This document shows, one piece after another, positions 32,001-41,621 of a stretch of 45,096 bases of DNA (its first letter is position 1; each line of letters begins with the position of its first letter). The stretch is from assembly GCA_037447655.1 (NCBI GenBank), contig JBBHKE010000790.1, forward strand, positions 204,698-249,793, written 5' to 3'. The notes under the pieces are model-generated. The model was not told where the DNA came from and ran no database searches. It worked only from the letters and a program-made list of their open reading frames with translations. This DNA comes from Zygnema cylindricum (taxonomy: Eukaryota > Streptophyta > Zygnematophyceae > Zygnematales > Zygnemataceae). A program made the translations under genes and the position numbers.

Positions 32001-33059
32001 GGTTATACGCCCACCCTCTAGGGTACCCATCTTTAACGGAACTGGCTTCATATATTGGGAAAATATGATAATAGGAGCTCTATGCAAGGAAAGGTTTTAG
32101 GGGATAGTGAGTGGACGAGTGGGGCATCCATCAAGTCTTCGAATCCCTCCAAGATTTGGAAGAAGTAGATTCACAAGGAAAGCTGATCCATCTTCAACGG
32201 AGGAGACAAAGGAATGACAGGTGGTGGACAAAGGAACGGAGAAGGAGACGACCACACCAATAGCAAGTGGTTCCGAATTCATGTCACCTATTTTGAGGAA
32301 CATGGGCTTACATGTCCTGATTTGCAAGTAGAAAGGGCATCCCATCTTTCGATGGCTCTCATAAAGTGTACCGAAGTGATACGATTGAGCAACAACAGTT
32401 GGCTGATCTGAAAGTTAAGAAGAATGTATACAAAGGGGGGAAGATGTTTGATTTTTGCAACAAGCGTGCTACACTTTTCATGGTGCTTGAGAGTGCTGGA
32501 AAAGATTTTAGTGAAAAAGAAAAGGTTAACTGTTTACTGATGAAGTTACTCGATGAGTTCGAGAACATAGTCAACCGTGTTCAGGACTTGCCTGACTCAA
32601 GGTGGATATGGAACTCAGTGGTAGGAATGATTCTTGTTTGGGAGAATACGATTGAGATCCGAACGGGAGGAAAGAGTGGGCAAGCCTTAGCAGCCGAGAG
32701 CGATTGGAGGAACAAGGATTCCCGGAGACCGGTCGGAAATTACAAAAGGTGGGAGCACAAAAAGCAGACCAACGAGTTCGGACCAAGGGCTACCAAGGGT
32801 TTATGTCATTTGTGTAACAAAACAAGGGCACTATATGGCGGAGTGCACTAAGCTAACCGAGCTTCGGTTAAAAGAGGGGCAGACTGGTGGAACCGCGAGA
32901 GGAAAGAAAAATGCCCTTGTGACACAGGTACATGAGGTGGAATTTGAAGACGAGGACGATAAGCTCCTATTGGATGAGGAGTTGGAAGCGACAAACGAGG
33001 TAGAAATTCCACAAAAGCAGAAATGTGCTTTCGGTGGATTGAAAGGTGAAACAGGCTAG
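31981..33059 (+). pseudogene. Copia element C: gag
   Basis: The Met codon at 31981 lies inside the LTR. A stop interrupts at 31999, and the frame then continues through PPSRVPIFNGTGFIYWE. The main body is at 32366-32851, with a nucleocapsid-like GLCHLCNKTRALYGG that has lost part of the C-x2-C-x4-H-x4-C knuckle. A frame change follows into MAECTKLTELRLKE at 32835 and an acidic stretch. A TAG at 33057, replacing the Trp codon seen at this place in A and D, separates gag from protease. Gag would form the particle; this copy is inactive. Confidence 0.85.
32001..32013 (+). other. Primer-binding site of element C (half initiator tRNA-Met type)
   Basis: GGTTATACGCCCA directly follows the LTR end and matches the complement of the initiator tRNA-Met anticodon arm (GGTTATGGGCCCA) except at two positions. 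Confidence 0.7.
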
Positions 33060-34104
33060 ATTGTGGATTCAGGTGCCTCCATGCACATGTGTAAGGATAA
33101 ACACCTGTTCACTAAGATAAGAAAGATTCCCACCGTAGAGATAGAGTACGGGGATGGGAGGATAGTCACTACTACTCTTGTAGGATCGGTGGATCTGAAA
33201 GTGTTAGTAGAAAGAAAAGACATTCATAGTTGCATTCTTCGATGTGTTGTTTATTCCGGAGCTGAACAAAAACTTCATCTCTACGACTGTATTAGATGAT
33301 AAGGGTTTTGATACTAGCAACAGGAAAGGAGTCTTCACTTTTAGTTTTGAGTAGGAAGTCTATTTCATTGTTGAAAAAGGTAGCCAAGGGATGTTTAGGC
33401 TGGTTTAAAGCAATGAAAAGAAGAAACTTTATTATACTGGTGTTCATGATATAATGATGTGGCATAAGAGGCTTGGGCATGTGAATCTAGATAAGCTAAG
33501 AGAGATTAAAAAGATGGGAAAGGGGAAGGAATTGAGTTCAGTGAGAGTGAGAATCTAAGTGATTGTAGTGGATGTGTTCAAGGTAAAGCACACAGATTTC
33601 ACTTTCCTAAAACAACCACCTATAGGGGAGAAAGAATTCTAGATTTTGTACACACATATATTTGGGGACCGGCCAAAGTGCCCTCATCGGGGGGGAAAAG
33701 ATTTATGATGACTATCACTGATGATTGGTCTCAATATTCCAGGGTGTATTTTTTGAAAAACAAGTCAAAAACTCAAGATTGTTTTAGACAATATAAAGCA
33801 TGGAGCGAAAAACTCCAAAAAACTCCAATCAAAAGAGTAAGGAGTGACAATGGTGGAGAGTATACTTCTAACGAGTTTGAGGATTTTCTGAGGGAAGATG
33901 GAATTCAACACCAAAAGACAGTTCCAGAAAAACCCGGAACAGAATGGGGTAGCTGAACAATTAAATAGGACACTAAGTGACAGTGCTAGAAGTATGTTGT
34001 GGGATAAGAAAATAGGAAAAAGGTTTTGGGCACAAGCAATGAACTGTGCTAATAACCTCAAAAATAGAGTTCTTACCTCATTTATAAAACATCAAACACC
34101 TTAT
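33060..34104 (+). pseudogene. Copia element C: protease and N-terminal integrase, up to the nested insertion
   Basis: IVDSGASMHMCKDKHLF is the protease active site. YGDGRIVTT and the SVDLKVLVE strands follow. After frameshifts near 33220-33360, integrase shows MMWHKRLGHV (zinc-binding His pair, near 33460), a frame change near 33520, TITDDWSQYSRVYF, RSDNGGEYTS and EQNGVAEQLNRTL. Reading stops in the block that encodes TPY at 34104, where copia element B is inserted. The same integrase continues at 38777. Confidence 0.88.
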
Positions 34105-34902
34105 TGTTGTTTTTGGAAAGCTTTCAGTCTCAGCAAATTAGTAGGACAGCAGAAAGGAAGTAAGTTGTAGCGTAAGTTTCATAAGGATATGCGTCATCAC
34201 TTGAGGACAACGCAGCTGCTATGCATACAGAGGAGCATAGCAATGTAGCTACTGTGCAGATAAAGTAGCGCAGCTGCTATGCAGACAGAGCAGCGCAACA
34301 GCGAAACTGCGACGCAGACAGGACAAACACAGCTGCAGCTACTTTGGATATGATCCGTACAAAGAACCCAGCTGCTCCTATCTTGGATATGATTTAATAC
34401 GGGATACCGCAGTTGCGTTTGATATGAATCAGGTCAACAGACCTCAACTTAGTGGGTAGCTCAGTGGTAGCATAGTGGTAGCTCAGTGGTAGCTTAGTGG
34501 TAGCTCAGTGGTAGCTTGACAGATTAGTATTAGCCTAGTAGATTGACGTACCTCTCAGGTACAGTGGTATTGCCAGTACAACACAAGTATAAGACTTAGA
34601 ACTCAGAATACATCTTGTATCCAGACTTCGAAGTAGTAAAACTGCAAACAATTTTTGGGAAACTTCTGAGTATTATATCTTGAGTGTTGTCGGGGTAATT
34701 GTGCTAAAACTTTGGGAGTTGTCAGTGTTTATCCTACTCTATATTATGATGCAGTTTTCTAAAGTTAGGATGTTTTTTTATGAATTGGTGAGCACTTGAA
34801 AACAGCTGTTTGGTAGGATTCTTGATAGCTTCTGAGAGTGCATCATGTCTACTTCTATTACTACTGCTGCTTCCCACCTGCACCGGTGGTCGTAGAACAA
34901 TA
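34105..34902 (+). repeat. 5' LTR of copia element B
   Basis: About 798 bp, starting TGTTGTTTTTGGAAAG and ending at GTAGAACAATA. Over the first 130 bases it is roughly 90 percent identical, by eye, to the 3' LTR. It contains GC-rich CAGCTGC-type repeats (34215-34330) and five tandem copies of a TAGCTCAGTGG-like unit (34455-34515). Confidence 0.93.
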
Positions 34903-34913
34903 GGTTATGGGCC
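34903..34913 (+). other. Primer-binding site of element B overlapping the gag start codon
   Basis: GGTTATGGGCC directly follows the LTR and is an exact complement of GGCCCATAACC in the anticodon arm of initiator tRNA-Met. The ATG inside it (34907-34909) opens the gag frame MGLSSRIPIF, so the start codon would pair with the primer tRNA anticodon. Confidence 0.75.
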
Positions 34914-35630
34914 TTTCTTCTAGAATTCCTATCTTTTCCGGGGAAAAGTATGTTTAGTGGGCGGATATGGTGGAGACACATTTCGAGAATGTTAATCTTT
35001 TGGATATATTGGATGGTTCGCTAGATGAATCTGTTCCGTCATGGTATAAGAAAAATACGCAAGCTCATTCTTTTCTAAAATTTTGTATAACTGAGGACTT
35101 AGCTATGTCTCGGATAAAAATGAAAAAAACAATTGATATCTGGAAATCCCTTAAAAGTGATTATGAAAAGGCTAATGTCTAGGAAGAGCTTCTATTGGCT
35201 GGAAAAATTTGGGACTATAAGTATATTGGCGGTACAATGGCTGAATATTTTAACAAATTTCGCATTCTTGTAGATGCAAATGCTTGTGCAAGTGGGGTGT
35301 TTCCTGCGTTTCAACATGTAGCTTTGCTCATGAGGGGTTTCCCTCGTAGTATGAAAGGAGCATTTGACATGCTCAAACAAAAAGACAAAGCTAGCTAGAC
35401 TTTACAGTTAGCCATCAATATTTTACTACAGGGTGAAGCTACATCTAATATTCTCAATGTTGAGCAAGTAGAGGCTTTTAATTCAGACTTTGGGAGGAAA
35501 GGTCAGTTTAATCAGCAACATAATTAGTTTAACCAGTTCTGACAGTTTAATCAGGGTAGAAATAGACAATCCAACAATGCATGCTTTTATTGTAGTGAGA
35601 TTAGGAGATTTGAATTGGTAGCAAACCATA
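34907..35630 (+). pseudogene. Copia element B: gag
   Basis: A copia gag (UBN2/Retrotran_gag type by appearance) opens MGLSSRIPIFSGEKYV and continues, past TAG codons near 34955 and 35180, through VNLLDILDGSLDES, MAEYFNKFRILVDA and LLMRGFPRSMKGAF. It ends in a Gln/Asn/Phe-rich tail. A knuckle begins, CFYCSEIRRF near 35582-35610, but breaks off at a deletion join. Protease and the catalytic core of integrase are missing after it. Confidence 0.85.
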
Positions 35631-35631
35631 T

Positions 35632-35715
35632 GTTAGCCATTTCAAAGTCTTTGGTAGTCAATGCTTTATATTGGTTAGCCATTTCAAAGTCTTTGGTAGT
35701 CAATGCTTTATATTG
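35632..35715. repeat. 42-bp tandem duplication at a deletion join in element B
   Basis: The 42-base unit that starts GTTAGCCATTTCAAAGTCTT is present twice without differences, at 35632-35673 and 35674-35715. It sits where gag sequence jumps to the C-terminal part of integrase, so it probably arose with or after the internal deletion. Confidence 0.92.
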
Positions 35716-36240
35716 GATACGTCTACAGATAGATGGAAAATGGAACCAAACGGACTACGGGGTATTCTGTTAGGATATGATGATCGCTCAAAAGGTTATA
35801 GAGTCTTTGTGTTTGACAGGCAGAAAATAGTTGTAGCAAGGAACATCATTGTTAAAGATGAACTAGACTCCATAGATTTTTTCAAATGACAGAGCAGCAA
35901 AAGCAGCAAAAGCAGCAAAAGGTACAGGAATATGTCATTTTAGATTGCATAGAAGAAATTGTCCCGAGATGCAACATTCTTCGGTAGTGATTCCGGAGTC
36001 CGTCTCTCTCCAAGTTCCTCAACAACTTCAAGTCCAATCGGACCAACAACGGTCACTACACACAGATCGCAACCAATGCAATCATCGCAATGCGCGGCAT
36101 CCGACGATCTCAACCTCAGAATTTCCGAGGGGAAGAAGATCCAGCAGCCGCCTGCAAGCAAGTTCTCACTTTGCCTACTCGGCAGCCTCAGGGGAGCCTT
36201 TGACCATTCAGGAGGCCTTCTCATCACCAGAACGGAATCA
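35671..36240 (+). pseudogene. Copia element B: integrase C-terminal region and linker
   Basis: VSHFKVFGSQCFILDTSTDRW, GILLGYDDRSKGYRVF and the RNIIVKDELDSIDFF block are the conserved region behind the copia integrase core. A Lys/Ser/Gln-repetitive linker follows after a stop at 35887, then a Ser/Pro-rich stretch (35945-36244) that precedes reverse transcriptase. The catalytic D,D-35-E core is absent, so the protein could not integrate DNA. Confidence 0.82.
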
Positions 36241-37769
36241 CTGAATCGAGGCGGCAAACGACGAAATGAAGTCCATCATGGAGGCTCAAACATGGGAGCT
36301 TGTGGACCTTCCTCTGAACCAAAAAGTGATCTGCAGCAAATGCGTATTCAAGGTGAAGTTAAATCCCGATAACACCATTGAACGTTTTAAGGCTAGACTT
36401 GTGGCAAAGGGGTATTATTAAAAGGAAGGAATCGATTTTGAAGAAACATTTTCTCTGGTTGTAAGATTTTTGACAGTTAGGATTTTGTTGTCTCTAGTTG
36501 CTAAAGAAGATATAGAAATACATCAGATGGATGTAAAGACGCCCTTTTTGCACGGAGAACTAGAAGAGACCATTTACATCGTCACCTTGAAAATTATGTG
36601 GAACCAGGAAAAGAGCACTTAGTAGTCAAGTTGCTAAAATCTAAGTACGCCCTAAACCAGGCCCCCAGACAGTGGAATCTGAAGCTTGATAAATTCCTAA
36701 CTAGCCTAGGATTTCAAAGGATAAGTTTTGATCACTCTCTCTACGTTCTAAAGGTTGAAAATGGGAAAGTGTATATAGCGGTTTATGTGGATGATTTACT
36801 ATTAATTAGCAAATCAATGGCTGAAATTAAAAAAATCAAAACTGCTCTAAATTCATGGTTCGAGATGAAAGACCTCGGTGAGGCAAAATATATTTTGGGT
36901 ATCCAAGTAGAGAGAGACAGAAATAAAAAAAAAATAAACTGACTCAAAAGGAGGCTATTGGAAACATGTTAGATGAGTACGGAATGCGGGGGGCAAAAAG
37001 ATGTCTAACTCCAATGGAGTTTTGGCAGAAGTTAAAGGGAGAAGAGACAAAACCAGGTGTCATTGTTAGCGAGTAATTAGAATCAGGGGAGAATGATTCT
37101 ATGACACAAATACCTTAAAGACAGATAGTGGGAAGCTTAATATATTTCATGAATTTTACCCGTCCTGACATTGCTGCACCAGTTGGGGTACTGAGCAGGA
37201 GTCTAAAGAATCCGAGAAAATCTGACTTTGATGCAGCAAGGAGAGTCTTATAGATATTTAGCCGGAACCAAAGACCTGAAACTCACACTAGGCGGAGGAG
37301 AAGTAAAACTACAAACATGGAGTGATGCAAGCTATGGCGACATGCTAAGCCGAAAATCCACCACGGGATTCGTTCTACAAATTGGGAACAGTACTTGCTG
37401 CTGGAGCAGCAAACTTCAAAAGGTGACAGCCAGTCGACAATGGAGACAGAATATATGGCAGCAAGCTCGGCCCTCAAAGAACTCTTATGGGTAAAATCCA
37501 TGTTACATGAACTAGGATACATGCAGGTTGGTCCACATGTGATCTGGTGTGATAACAAGGCTGCCATTGCCATTGCTTCTAACCCGAGTCATCACTTCAA
37601 AAGCAAGCATATGGATGTAAGAATACATTTTGTAAGAGAAAAAGTGTTCTCTAGAGTGATTAAATTATGTTATTTGCCATATGCAAAAAGGATTGTTGAA
37701 ATGCTCACTAAAGCGCTTCCTTCTCCTAAGTTGAGGTATTGTAAGAACGCAGTGGGATTAAGTGAATAG
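36241..37769 (+). pseudogene. Copia element B: reverse transcriptase and RNase H
   Basis: Reverse transcriptase blocks in order: EAQTWELVDLPLNQK, VFKVKLNPDNTIERFKARLVAKG, EIHQMDVKTPFLHGELEE and APRQWNLKLDKFLTSLGF. The catalytic box AVYVDDLLLISKSM is near 36780-36825, and DLGEAKYILGIQVERD follows. Frameshifts occur near 36300, 36590 and 36940. RNase H has WSDASYGDMLSRKSTTGFVL and STMETEYMAASSALKE after a frameshift near 37430, then CDNKAAIAIASNPSHH, and ends NAVGLSE at 37769. The catalytic residues are largely intact but the frames are not. Confidence 0.92.
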
Positions 37770-37920
37770 TTCAATTTCTGCACTGCTATACTGCCACGCT
37801 GCGATAAGCCCACCATTGAGATGTAGTGGGACTGGTTGACTTGCTAATTGCTATATTACTATGCTGCGATGCTGCGCTAGTTTGTCATCGCAGCTGCGCC
37901 ATTATACTGAGTCTAAAGCT

Positions 37921-37929
37921 TTAGGGGAG
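37921..37929 (+). other. Polypurine tract of copia element B
   Basis: TTAGGGGAG abuts the 3' LTR start TGTTGTTTTTGG at 37930. The 150 bases between the RNase H stop (37769) and this site are non-coding and GCTGC-rich. Confidence 0.8.
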
Positions 37930-38771
37930 TGTTGTTTTTGGAAAGGTTTCAATCTCAGCAAATTAGTAGGACGGCAAAAAGGTAGTTATTTGTACCGTAA
38001 GTTTCATAAGGATATGTATCATCACTTGAGGACAACGCAACTGCTATGCATACAGAGCACCACTGCAATGTAGGTGCTGTGGGGACAGAGCAGCGCAGGT
38101 GCTATACAGACTGAGCAGCGCAACAGCGCAGCTGCTATGCAGACAGAGCACCGCAGCAACGAAGCTGCGACACAGACAGGACAAACGCAGCTGCGATTAC
38201 TTTGGATATGATCCATACAGACAACGCAGTTGCTCCTATCTTGGATATAATTCGGTACGGGACACCGCAGTTGGGTTTGATATGAATCAGGTCAACGGAC
38301 CTCAACTTAGTGGGTAGCTCAGTGGTATAGTAGTGGTAGCTCAGTGGTAGCTCAGTGGTAGCTTAGTGGTAGCTCAGTGGTAGCTTGATAAATTAGTATT
38401 AGCCTAGTAGATTGACATACCTCTGAGGTACACTAGTATTGCCAGTACAACACAAGTATAAGACTTAGAACTCAGAATACATCTTGTATCCAGTCTTCCA
38501 AGTAGTAAAACTGCAAACAATTTTTGGGAAACTTATGAGTATTATATCTTGAGTGTTGTCTGGTCAATTGTGTTGAAACTTTGGGAGTTGTCATTGTTTA
38601 TCCTACTCTATATTCTGATTGAGTTTTGTGAGGTTTTGATACTTGTGTAAGAATTGGTGAGCACTTGAAAACAGCTATTTGAAAGGATTCTTGATAGCTT
38701 CTAAAGTGCATCATATCTACTTCTACTACTACTGCTGCTCCTCCACCTGCACCGGTGGTCCTAGAACAACA
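37930..38771 (+). repeat. 3' LTR of copia element B
   Basis: This 842-bp partner of 34105-34902 ends AGAACAACA and is followed by the target duplication CTTAT. It carries the same array of TAGCTCAGTGG-like units (38315-38375) and CAGCTGC-rich repeats as the 5' copy. Differences from the 5' LTR show that the insertion is not recent. Confidence 0.94.
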
Positions 38772-38776
38772 CTTAT

Positions 38777-40631
38777 AAGAGATGGACCTGCCGAAAAACA
38801 TACATATCTCACTTAAAGGTTTTTGGCGGTCAAGTATTCAGTCTAGATATAGATCGGTTTAATTAGAAGCTAGATCCTAAAGGAAAACTGAGATATTTAT
38901 TAGGATATGATGAGAATGTTAAAGGATATTGAGTTTACGATCTAAAAAGGGAAGATATAATCTTAGTTAAACATCTAGTAGTTATAGATGAAGGAAATTT
39001 TGTGGATCCCTTCAAGTATACAAAGTCAGTAAAAATCAGATTTGAGGCAGAAAAATTCCGATGACTTTGAGCTTCCTAACTATCCACGCTTTAGAGAAGA
39101 TGACATTCTTCCAGGTACAAATCAGACCGAAAAGGACTCGGCTGCGGAAACTCTAGTGACAACTCTACCGGAAGCGGAAGACGTGGTGGAAATTGATTTG
39201 GAATCAAGGGATAGGGGAGAAGGCGAGATTGTTCGAAAGAGCCCACGAGAGCCATCTATTCCGGCAACATATTTTGAGGGGGGTAGGAAAAGTGGGAAAA
39301 GATTGCAGGAAAAACAGGTTAATAACAAGGTAACAAAACTATCTCATCAAAATAAACCTCAAAATTATGGAGAGGCGATGACTTGTCCAGAAAGGAACCG
39401 GTGGAAGACAACCATCATTGAGGAGATGGCCTCAATTATGGCAGCCAATACTTGGGAGCTGGTGGACTGTCCACCTAACCGAAAACCAATCGGCTGTGAG
39501 TGGGTTTTCATATTAAAATTGAACCCGGATAACACCATTGAGCGTTACAAAGCCCGATTAGTGGCAAAAGGATTTACACAGAAAGAAGGAATCGACTACG
39601 ATGAAACCTTTGCCCCGGTCGTCTAATTTCCCTCTGTCCGCATACTTCTCACTCTGGCAGCAGCGGAAAACATGGAGGTGCACCAGATCGACATCAAGAC
39701 ATCCTTTTTGCATGGAGAATTAGAAGAGGAGATCCTAACGGACAACCCGAAGGATTTTTGGAGGAAGGAGAAGAGAGTAAAGTATGTCAGCTGATTAAAT
39801 CTCTTTATGGTTTGAAACAAGCCCCTCGACAGTGGAATAAAAAGCTTGATGAGTTTCTTACCGGTCAGGGCTATATCCGGATCAGCTCAGATCACGCAAT
39901 CTATGTTTTCGAAGATGAGGAAGGTTTTATATTTATTGCAATTTATGCTGATGATTTGCTTGTTTTAAGTAAATCTATGGAAAACATTAATAATCTTAAA
40001 ATCGATCTTAAGGGGAGATTTGAAATTAAGGATAGGGGGGAAGCAACATATGTTTTGGGAATTCAAGTAGAAAGAGACCGAAAAAGAAAGATTATAAGAT
40101 TGACTCAAAGGGAAGCAAAAGGGAACATGCTTGAAAAATTTCAGATGGATAAAACTAATAGTTGTACAACTCCAATGGAGTTAAAGAAGGGAAGTGAGGG
40201 GAGTGAGGAAAAATGAGTCATAGTCTTAGACGAGGAATTATCTCCTGAAGAACAGAAGTTCATGCAGACTATTCCTTACAGGCAAGTAGTGGGAAGTCTA
40301 ATCTATTTTATGAGTTGTACCCGGCCGGATTTAGCTGCAGCTCTAGGAGTGCTGAGTAGAAGTCTAAATGCTCCCACTAAGAGGGATTAGGAGGCAGATA
40401 AGAGAGTCCTTAGATATTTGATAGGAACTAGGGATCTATGGTTGCATTTGTGTGGGGAGAATATTGACATCGCTACTTCGAGAGATGCCAGTTATGTTGA
40501 TGCTTCTATGAGGAGATGTACTTCCAGATATGTATTATATATGGTTGATGGGGCATGCTGTTGGAGTAGCAAACAGCAAAAGGTTATTGCTCAATTCACC
40601 ATGGTGATGAAATCACTAGATTTAGGGGAGG
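38777..40631 (+). pseudogene. Copia element C: rest of integrase, reverse transcriptase and partial RNase H
   Basis: Integrase resumes with SHLKVFGGQVFSLD, YLLGYDENVKGY and EDIILVKHLVV. A linker (39042-39300) follows, then reverse transcriptase with CEWVFILKLNPDNTIERYK, VHQIDIKTSFLHGELEEE, a frameshift near 39750, SLYGLKQAPRQW and the catalytic box AIYADDLLVLSKSM (39935-39980). RNase H shows RYLIGTRDLWLHL, VDASMRRCTSRYVLY and WSSKQQKVIAQFTM. It then breaks off at 40610 and jumps to the polypurine tract TTTAGGGGAGG (40621-40631), so about 100 residues are deleted. Stops occur at 39626 and 40388. Confidence 0.92.
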
Positions 40632-41621
40632 TATTTTCTAGGTCTTAATTAAAATATGAAGGAAAAGAAAAGCAGAGGCAGCCTGCCTCCACCTTCTCTC
40701 TTTGACCCCCATACTTGTTGTAGTTACTGAAGGAGATAGAGGGCGGTGGAGCCATTTTTGCCTTAGCTCCATAGGCAGGGCTTAAGAGTGACCTAAGTCA
40801 CTCTGAACCAAAAAGGTTGAGTCCGGCAGGACTTGAACCTTCGACTGGTAGGGCAAGGCATAGCCGTCAACCCTTACCAGTCTGTCGTAGTGAAACTCTG
40901 AGACCTCCATAAGTCCTCAGAGTGGACAGCTTCCAAGAAGCCTCTAGGATAATCCTGACCCCTTTGTGTTTAAGCAAAAATAACTGCCACCCTGGCAGAC
41001 AAAAACTCTGACCAAATTAAGTGCGTACGAAACAAATGTACCGGACATTTGTTTTGAACGGCTGGGAATTAAAGCCGACTTAGATCCGACGGCTCACATC
41101 ATCGCCGAGATCCTGGAATGGCCGCTTTGGCGGTTTACGGATGTAACATAACTTGCGACACTCGGCAATGTGTCATTGGGAAGCCGGAATCCCGGGGAGC
41201 GTGAGGACAAGACCAAAGGAGACAAGCATCCACTCCATGGCCTTGTTGTATACAGGCCGTACAGAAAGTACAGCGGCCATGGTACTTTTCTGTACTATAC
41301 AGTCTTCTGATTGGTCCCATACTTCAGTAGATAGGGGTTGTGAGAGGGTTTGGGACTTAGTGGATTGAGGAGGTAGCCACCTCTCTCCCAACAAGCTTGT
41401 ATATATATTAGCATCTTTGCCGCTTGATAATTAATCGCTTGGTAAGGCGTTTTCAGTGATTCCTTTTGCTGTGGACTCAGGGGAGTCCAAACTGCACGGA
41501 GGTGCAGTCAGGTTATCTATTTATCTGCTAGGGTAGAAGTTGCTCTCGTTCAAAGTGGGTTAGTCAAAAACTACCTAGAGGCTTCCTCATTCTTGGTCGA
41601 AATGGAGGACACAGAATTGCA
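40632..41621 (+). repeat. LTR shared by copia elements C and D
   Basis: This 990-bp LTR starts TATTTTCTAGGTCTT next to the polypurine tract of C and ends ACACAGAATTGCA next to the primer-binding site of D. It therefore serves as 3' LTR of one and 5' LTR of the other. It is much diverged from the 5' LTR of C. It contains an antisense tRNA-like segment (about 40812-40885, with GTTCAAGTC on the minus strand), an inverted LTR-end fragment (40891-41014) and a hairpin with arms GTACAGAAAGTAC (41259-41271) and GTACTTTTCTGTAC (41282-41295). Confidence 0.88.
40891..41014 (-). repeat. Inverted 124-bp LTR-end fragment inside the C/D LTR
   Basis: The reverse complement of this segment matches 6924-7047, the 3' end of the plus-strand LTR piece near 7 kb, with about five differences in 124 bases. 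It starts exactly at the LTR terminus (TGAAACTCTGAGACC). It is far more similar than whole LTRs of the family are to each other, so it is a recent arrival relative to its host LTR. Confidence 0.85.

Larger units (their letters stand above)
34105..38771 (+). mobile_element. Copia element B, nested in integrase of element C, target duplication CTTAT
   Basis: This 4667-bp element is flanked by CTTAT at 34100-34104 and 38772-38776. Its LTRs start TGTTGTTTTTGGAAAG and end in AACAATA or AACAACA. Taking it out joins the two halves of the integrase of C in register. B belongs to a family distinct from A, C, D and E: its LTR and gag sequences differ, but it shares the initiator tRNA-Met anticodon-arm primer site. 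Its protease and most of its integrase are deleted, and the remaining genes carry stops, so it is defective. Confidence 0.95.

Noticed and set aside
40812-40885. Candidate tRNA gene on the minus strand
   Set aside because: The GGTTCAAGTCC B-box is good, but the T-stem and acceptor arms do not pair, and the same segment recurs inside other LTRs. I treat it as a tRNA-like LTR component.
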